A DNA stretch of 60,000 nucleotides, from NCBI GenBank assembly GCA_030704615.1, contig CM060733.1:59274001-59334000 (forward strand). Direction: 5' to 3'. Shown here piece by piece: positions 57,123 through 60,000 of the stretch (position 1 is the stretch's first letter; every line of letters begins with the position of its first letter). The notes under the pieces were generated by a model. That model did no database searches. It was not told where the DNA came from and worked only from the letters and a program-made list of their open reading frames with translations. A program made the position numbers and the translations under genes. This DNA comes from Takakia lepidozioides. Its lineage: Eukaryota > Streptophyta > Takakiopsida > Takakiales > Takakiaceae.

Positions 57123-58103
57123 ACCCCGAGCACTTGCTGCTCTCAGCCCCCGACATGCTTGGTTTTTTTTTGTTTTTGATCTGGAATGTAGAGGTTGTTT
57201 CCTAATGAGGCCAACTTGTGGGTTTGCATGACAAGTGCCAGCTTATGGGGAAAGAGAAGAAGTCCCCTGCCCCAAAGAAAGGGGCGGACAATCCGTTTGC
57301 TCTGCCGACACGTGTGACACACCGGTGTTTCACGGTTAACCAGCCCCGTCGACAGCCGCAACCAGAGGGTTCGTCTATCCCCCGAGGCCAGTACCCCCCC
57401 TCTTGTCCACATCTTGGATGCGCCAGGGGCCGGCTCAGCCAGCTCTCCTATTCGGGAGGTTGTTGCTGAGCCGGATGCTCAGTTGAGCACATCCCCGGCC
57501 ACCAAGACGGGTGAAATGTTGTCGCACACCTCACTTCGGTAAGCTCCCCTTCAAGTCATAGTTACTCGCTTTGATGCGCGCGCCTAACTCCCAACCTGGC
57601 CGTCGGGCCAACTTGGAGCTTCGGCTGCTCACCGGGACATAACGGTCCCCCTTTCTTCCCCCAATAGACCCTCCACCAATTTGGGACTAGTGGAAATTCC
57701 CTTCGGTGGATGGCAGTCTGGAATAGCTCCCCACTCCTTGGTCGCTTTCCGGCTCGCTCGCTTACTCACTAGTTTTTTGTCACCAACGGGCTTGCACCGT
57801 TCTTGGGGTTACTACTCCCTATATATAAATCTGTGACTGTCCGCGGGGGTTTCACAAACAACCATGCCATTTTATGGCGAACCACCACGAAGGCCCTCGA
57901 TTCCCGGTGATGAGTCACGGTGAGTCTTGGCCCACCCACCACGGCCCCATTGAACCGTGGTGAGTCCCAAGACTCCCACGACTCCCACCACAAGGTCTCC
58001 GCCCCATCGTGAGTCCTATGCCACCCCCACTAAGTCCCACTAAGCTACCACCACCCCTTGTGGAGCCACCCCCACCGCAACCCGGTGTGCGGGGCTCCAC
58101 CTA
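57123..58103 (+). other. Possible 5' exon and spacer
   Basis: 57218-57469 encodes KEKKSPAPKKGADNPFALP...QPRRQPQPEG and could be an upstream exon of the gene at 58104. About 57900-58080 is rich in 'gtgagtcccaagactcccac' repeats. Nothing else is supported. Confidence 0.3.
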
Positions 58104-60000
58104 GTGAGTGCCTCCGCCTCCTTGAGTGCCTTGGGCACTCAAGGTTGCTTCACCCCCCCGTACCTATTGCTGCCACCGCCCGCACCACAGGGGCAGCCCC
58201 TCTGCGTCCCGACCCCCTGCCCTCAAGGCACATGGCCGCGACAAATGTACCTTGGCAAGCACATCACCCGTTTAGGTGCCCGGTATGGGCAACTTTTGGA
58301 TGTCACCCCCATAGCGACCCCTTCCTCCGCAGCAAAGGCTGCACTTGACAAGGCCCAACATCAGGTTCAAGGGCCTTTGAAAGCCTCCATTGCCAGCCCA
58401 TTGTTGTCAATGAGGGAGGAGGAGACAAGGAGGGCCAATGAAGTGGCCAAGATAGCGAAGCGCCTCGAAGAAGTCAAGCCGGGTGATGACTTCTACCCTG
58501 ATACGCATTTGGGGGGGGGGGGGGAGAGGAGGAGGTATGGGCCGGTTCGGAGCAGCCTAGTCGATCAGCAACACCGCCCCCTGAGCCTGAGCGGTCAGCA
58601 AAGAAGGGCCTGGACTACGGGGCGCCGCCGCCGGCTATGCTCCACATCTGGAATCTACTTCCAATGGCGCTCCGGAAGGGGATAGAGCGGGCACATCCGG
58701 CAACGGGGACTCCTGCCACATCGGGTGACACCGGGGGCGAGTCGGACAAGCTTGCAAAGGTACAACTGTCGCACCTTGTTCCATGATTTATCCTTTCTTT
58801 TGCATGCATGATTTTCTTTGTTGTTTGTTTTTTTTTTTTGAATTTGGAGGGGTTATTTGTTTTTAGGAGGCATCAACATGGCTGGCCTCATTGGTGCAGT
58901 CCAGTGGGGTTGCCAATGAGGGAGAGCACGTGGTGTTCATGAAAAAGACCGGAACACCAAAGGTAAGAAGAAGAGGCCTCGATCTCCCGAGATCCCTTTT
59001 ACCATCAATGAAGGGGCTGCCGAGGAGAGAGAGAGAAGGGAGATGGAGAAGGAGAGAGAGGAAGTAGCGGGGAAGGGGAAGGAAAAGAAGAAGAAGAAGA
59101 AGAAGTCCTATGGAGAGGGAAGGGGTGAGTGTGCATGCGGGGGAGAGCAGTGGGATAACAAAGGAGCAGGGGAAGGAGGCTACAAAGAAGGGAGAGGGTG
59201 GGAAGAAGAACATGCCCTTGGTGATACAGGACGTGGAGTTGGCAAAGATCGTGGTGCCACCGGTGGAGGTGAATCGCCATGGTGACCCCTGCGGTGTGTT
59301 CTGGGAGGCTATGAAGAAGCCAACCTTTGAACTCGCATTGAGGTGGTTCCCTTTGCACATCGAGTGGGCTGATCAGCACTTTGGCGCGAAGCGGGCGTAT
59401 GCCGGTGAGTTAGACCGCCGGTTTCCGGGCAATTGGAGTGACACAAGGGTGATGGAGATGGTGGGGCGAAACTTGAAGGACAGGAGGTACCGTGCCAGAC
59501 AGATCATTCGGAAGGCAATGGAAAAGGGGGCCATACCCAAACCACCTTATGGAATTACACAGGTTGGCAAATCCTGAATCATGTCACCTTCCATTTGTCG
59601 CATGTGCATTAATGAGGTGGATTCGATGCAACGTATGTGTGTAATTCATTAATTGTGGGGGGGGGGGGGGGGGGGTGGGTGCATATGTATCGTGGGATGC
59701 ACTCATTGCGGGCGAGACTGATGCCGCAAACAAGGCCAAATTTGACCGGGCACGCGAAGCAACAACAGTCCGCCTTGACAAGCACGAATCCACACACAAG
59801 TGGGGCGCCGGCGGATCCAAGGGTTTTATCTTGCGATTTGTAAGTCGTACTTCCCTATGGATTTTGTTATGTCTTCTTTCTGGCTCCATCATTGCGAAGA
59901 ATTGACTTTAATTTGTGGCATGTGTAGCAACCCACGTTTGAGAGGAAGCCATCTCCGGTAGAATACAACTACGCCAAGGAGCATGGTTGGCAATCCCTCG
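58104..60000 (+). CDS. Spliced CACTA-accessory-like gene (Transposase_24/TNPA-like), partial
   Basis: Exons: 58104-58761 (HITRLGARYGQ ... EEETRRANEVAKIAKRLEE, then, after a frame change at a G tract near 58510, PERSAKKGLDYGAPPPAMLHIWN), donor AAG|GTACAA; 58868-58966 (STWLASLVQSSGVANEGEHVVF), donor AAG|GTAAGA; a Lys/Glu-rich stretch to 59563 with VELAKIVVPPVEVNRHGDPCGVFWEAMKK...WADQHFGAKRAYAGEL...LKDRRYRARQII; about 59680-59838 (SWDALIAGETDAANKAKFDRARE...HKWGAGGSKGFILRF), donor TTT|GTAAGT; 59928-60000 after TGTAG. The WDxLI...ANKAKxxR...GSKGF order recalls plant Ptta/En-Spm proteins that bind CACTA subterminal repeats. It continues past the edge. Confidence 0.5.

Overview
The window looks like repeat-dominated nuclear DNA of a plant-lineage eukaryote. 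A streptophyte (charophyte-type) alga is my best guess, because CACTA elements with plant-type DUF4218/DUF4216 transposases sit beside Ty3/gypsy elements that carry a captured cytosine-5 DNA methyltransferase, a combination I recall being reported for charophytes. There are GT-AG introns, no operons and no bacterial signals. I see no undisputed conserved host gene; almost everything recognisable is mobile or satellite DNA.

Layout. 1-775: ~120-bp satellite. 1065-3830 (-): decayed gene with a SWIM zinc finger. 3991-6275 (+): candidate spliced gene whose first intron would hold eleven copies of a short perfect-hairpin repeat. 7960-8840 (+): decayed cut-and-paste transposase-like gene. 11.7-23.0 kb: ~90-bp palindromic satellite, interrupted by a piggyBac-like MITE (TTAA target), itself interrupted by retrotransposon element 1 (12789-21368, minus strand). 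23.0-24.9 kb: T-rich tandem repeat, then AT-rich DNA. 25446-35089: retrotransposon element 2 (plus strand). 36350-~44850: CACTA element with a TNP2-type transposase and a SET-domain gene. 45.3-48.8 kb: three LINE 3'-end fragments and a G/C-rich foldback. 49280-57010: Penelope-like retroelement flanked by 1.75-kb direct repeats. 57.0-60 kb: a second foldback copy and a spliced CACTA-accessory-like gene running off the edge.

The main discovery is the pair of gypsy-type elements. Both encode gag (element 2 only), aspartic protease, a DNA (cytosine-5) methyltransferase fused in frame ahead of reverse transcriptase, RNase H, a DDE integrase and a C-terminal PHD finger. The polyprotein therefore pairs a DNA-methylation writer with a predicted chromatin reader. 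In both, the protease reading frame ends in a stop codon followed exactly by CARYYA, the viral-type readthrough context, so the methyltransferase-RT-integrase part is probably a readthrough product. Most strikingly, neither has ordinary LTRs. Both have termini of the form A1-coding-B1-A2-B2, the split-direct-repeat layout known from tyrosine-recombinase Ngaro/PAT elements, yet they carry a DDE integrase, end in TGTC...GACA and appear to make 4-bp target duplications (CAGC for element 2). The two copies share the design and the B1/A2 junction GACA-AC-TGTC, although their A and B sequences are otherwise different.

The CACTA element carries a SET-domain (histone methyltransferase-like) gene, so two unrelated element classes in this window hold chromatin-modifying genes. 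All coding copies carry frameshifts or stops; many stops in the methyltransferase-bearing elements look like C-to-T changes.
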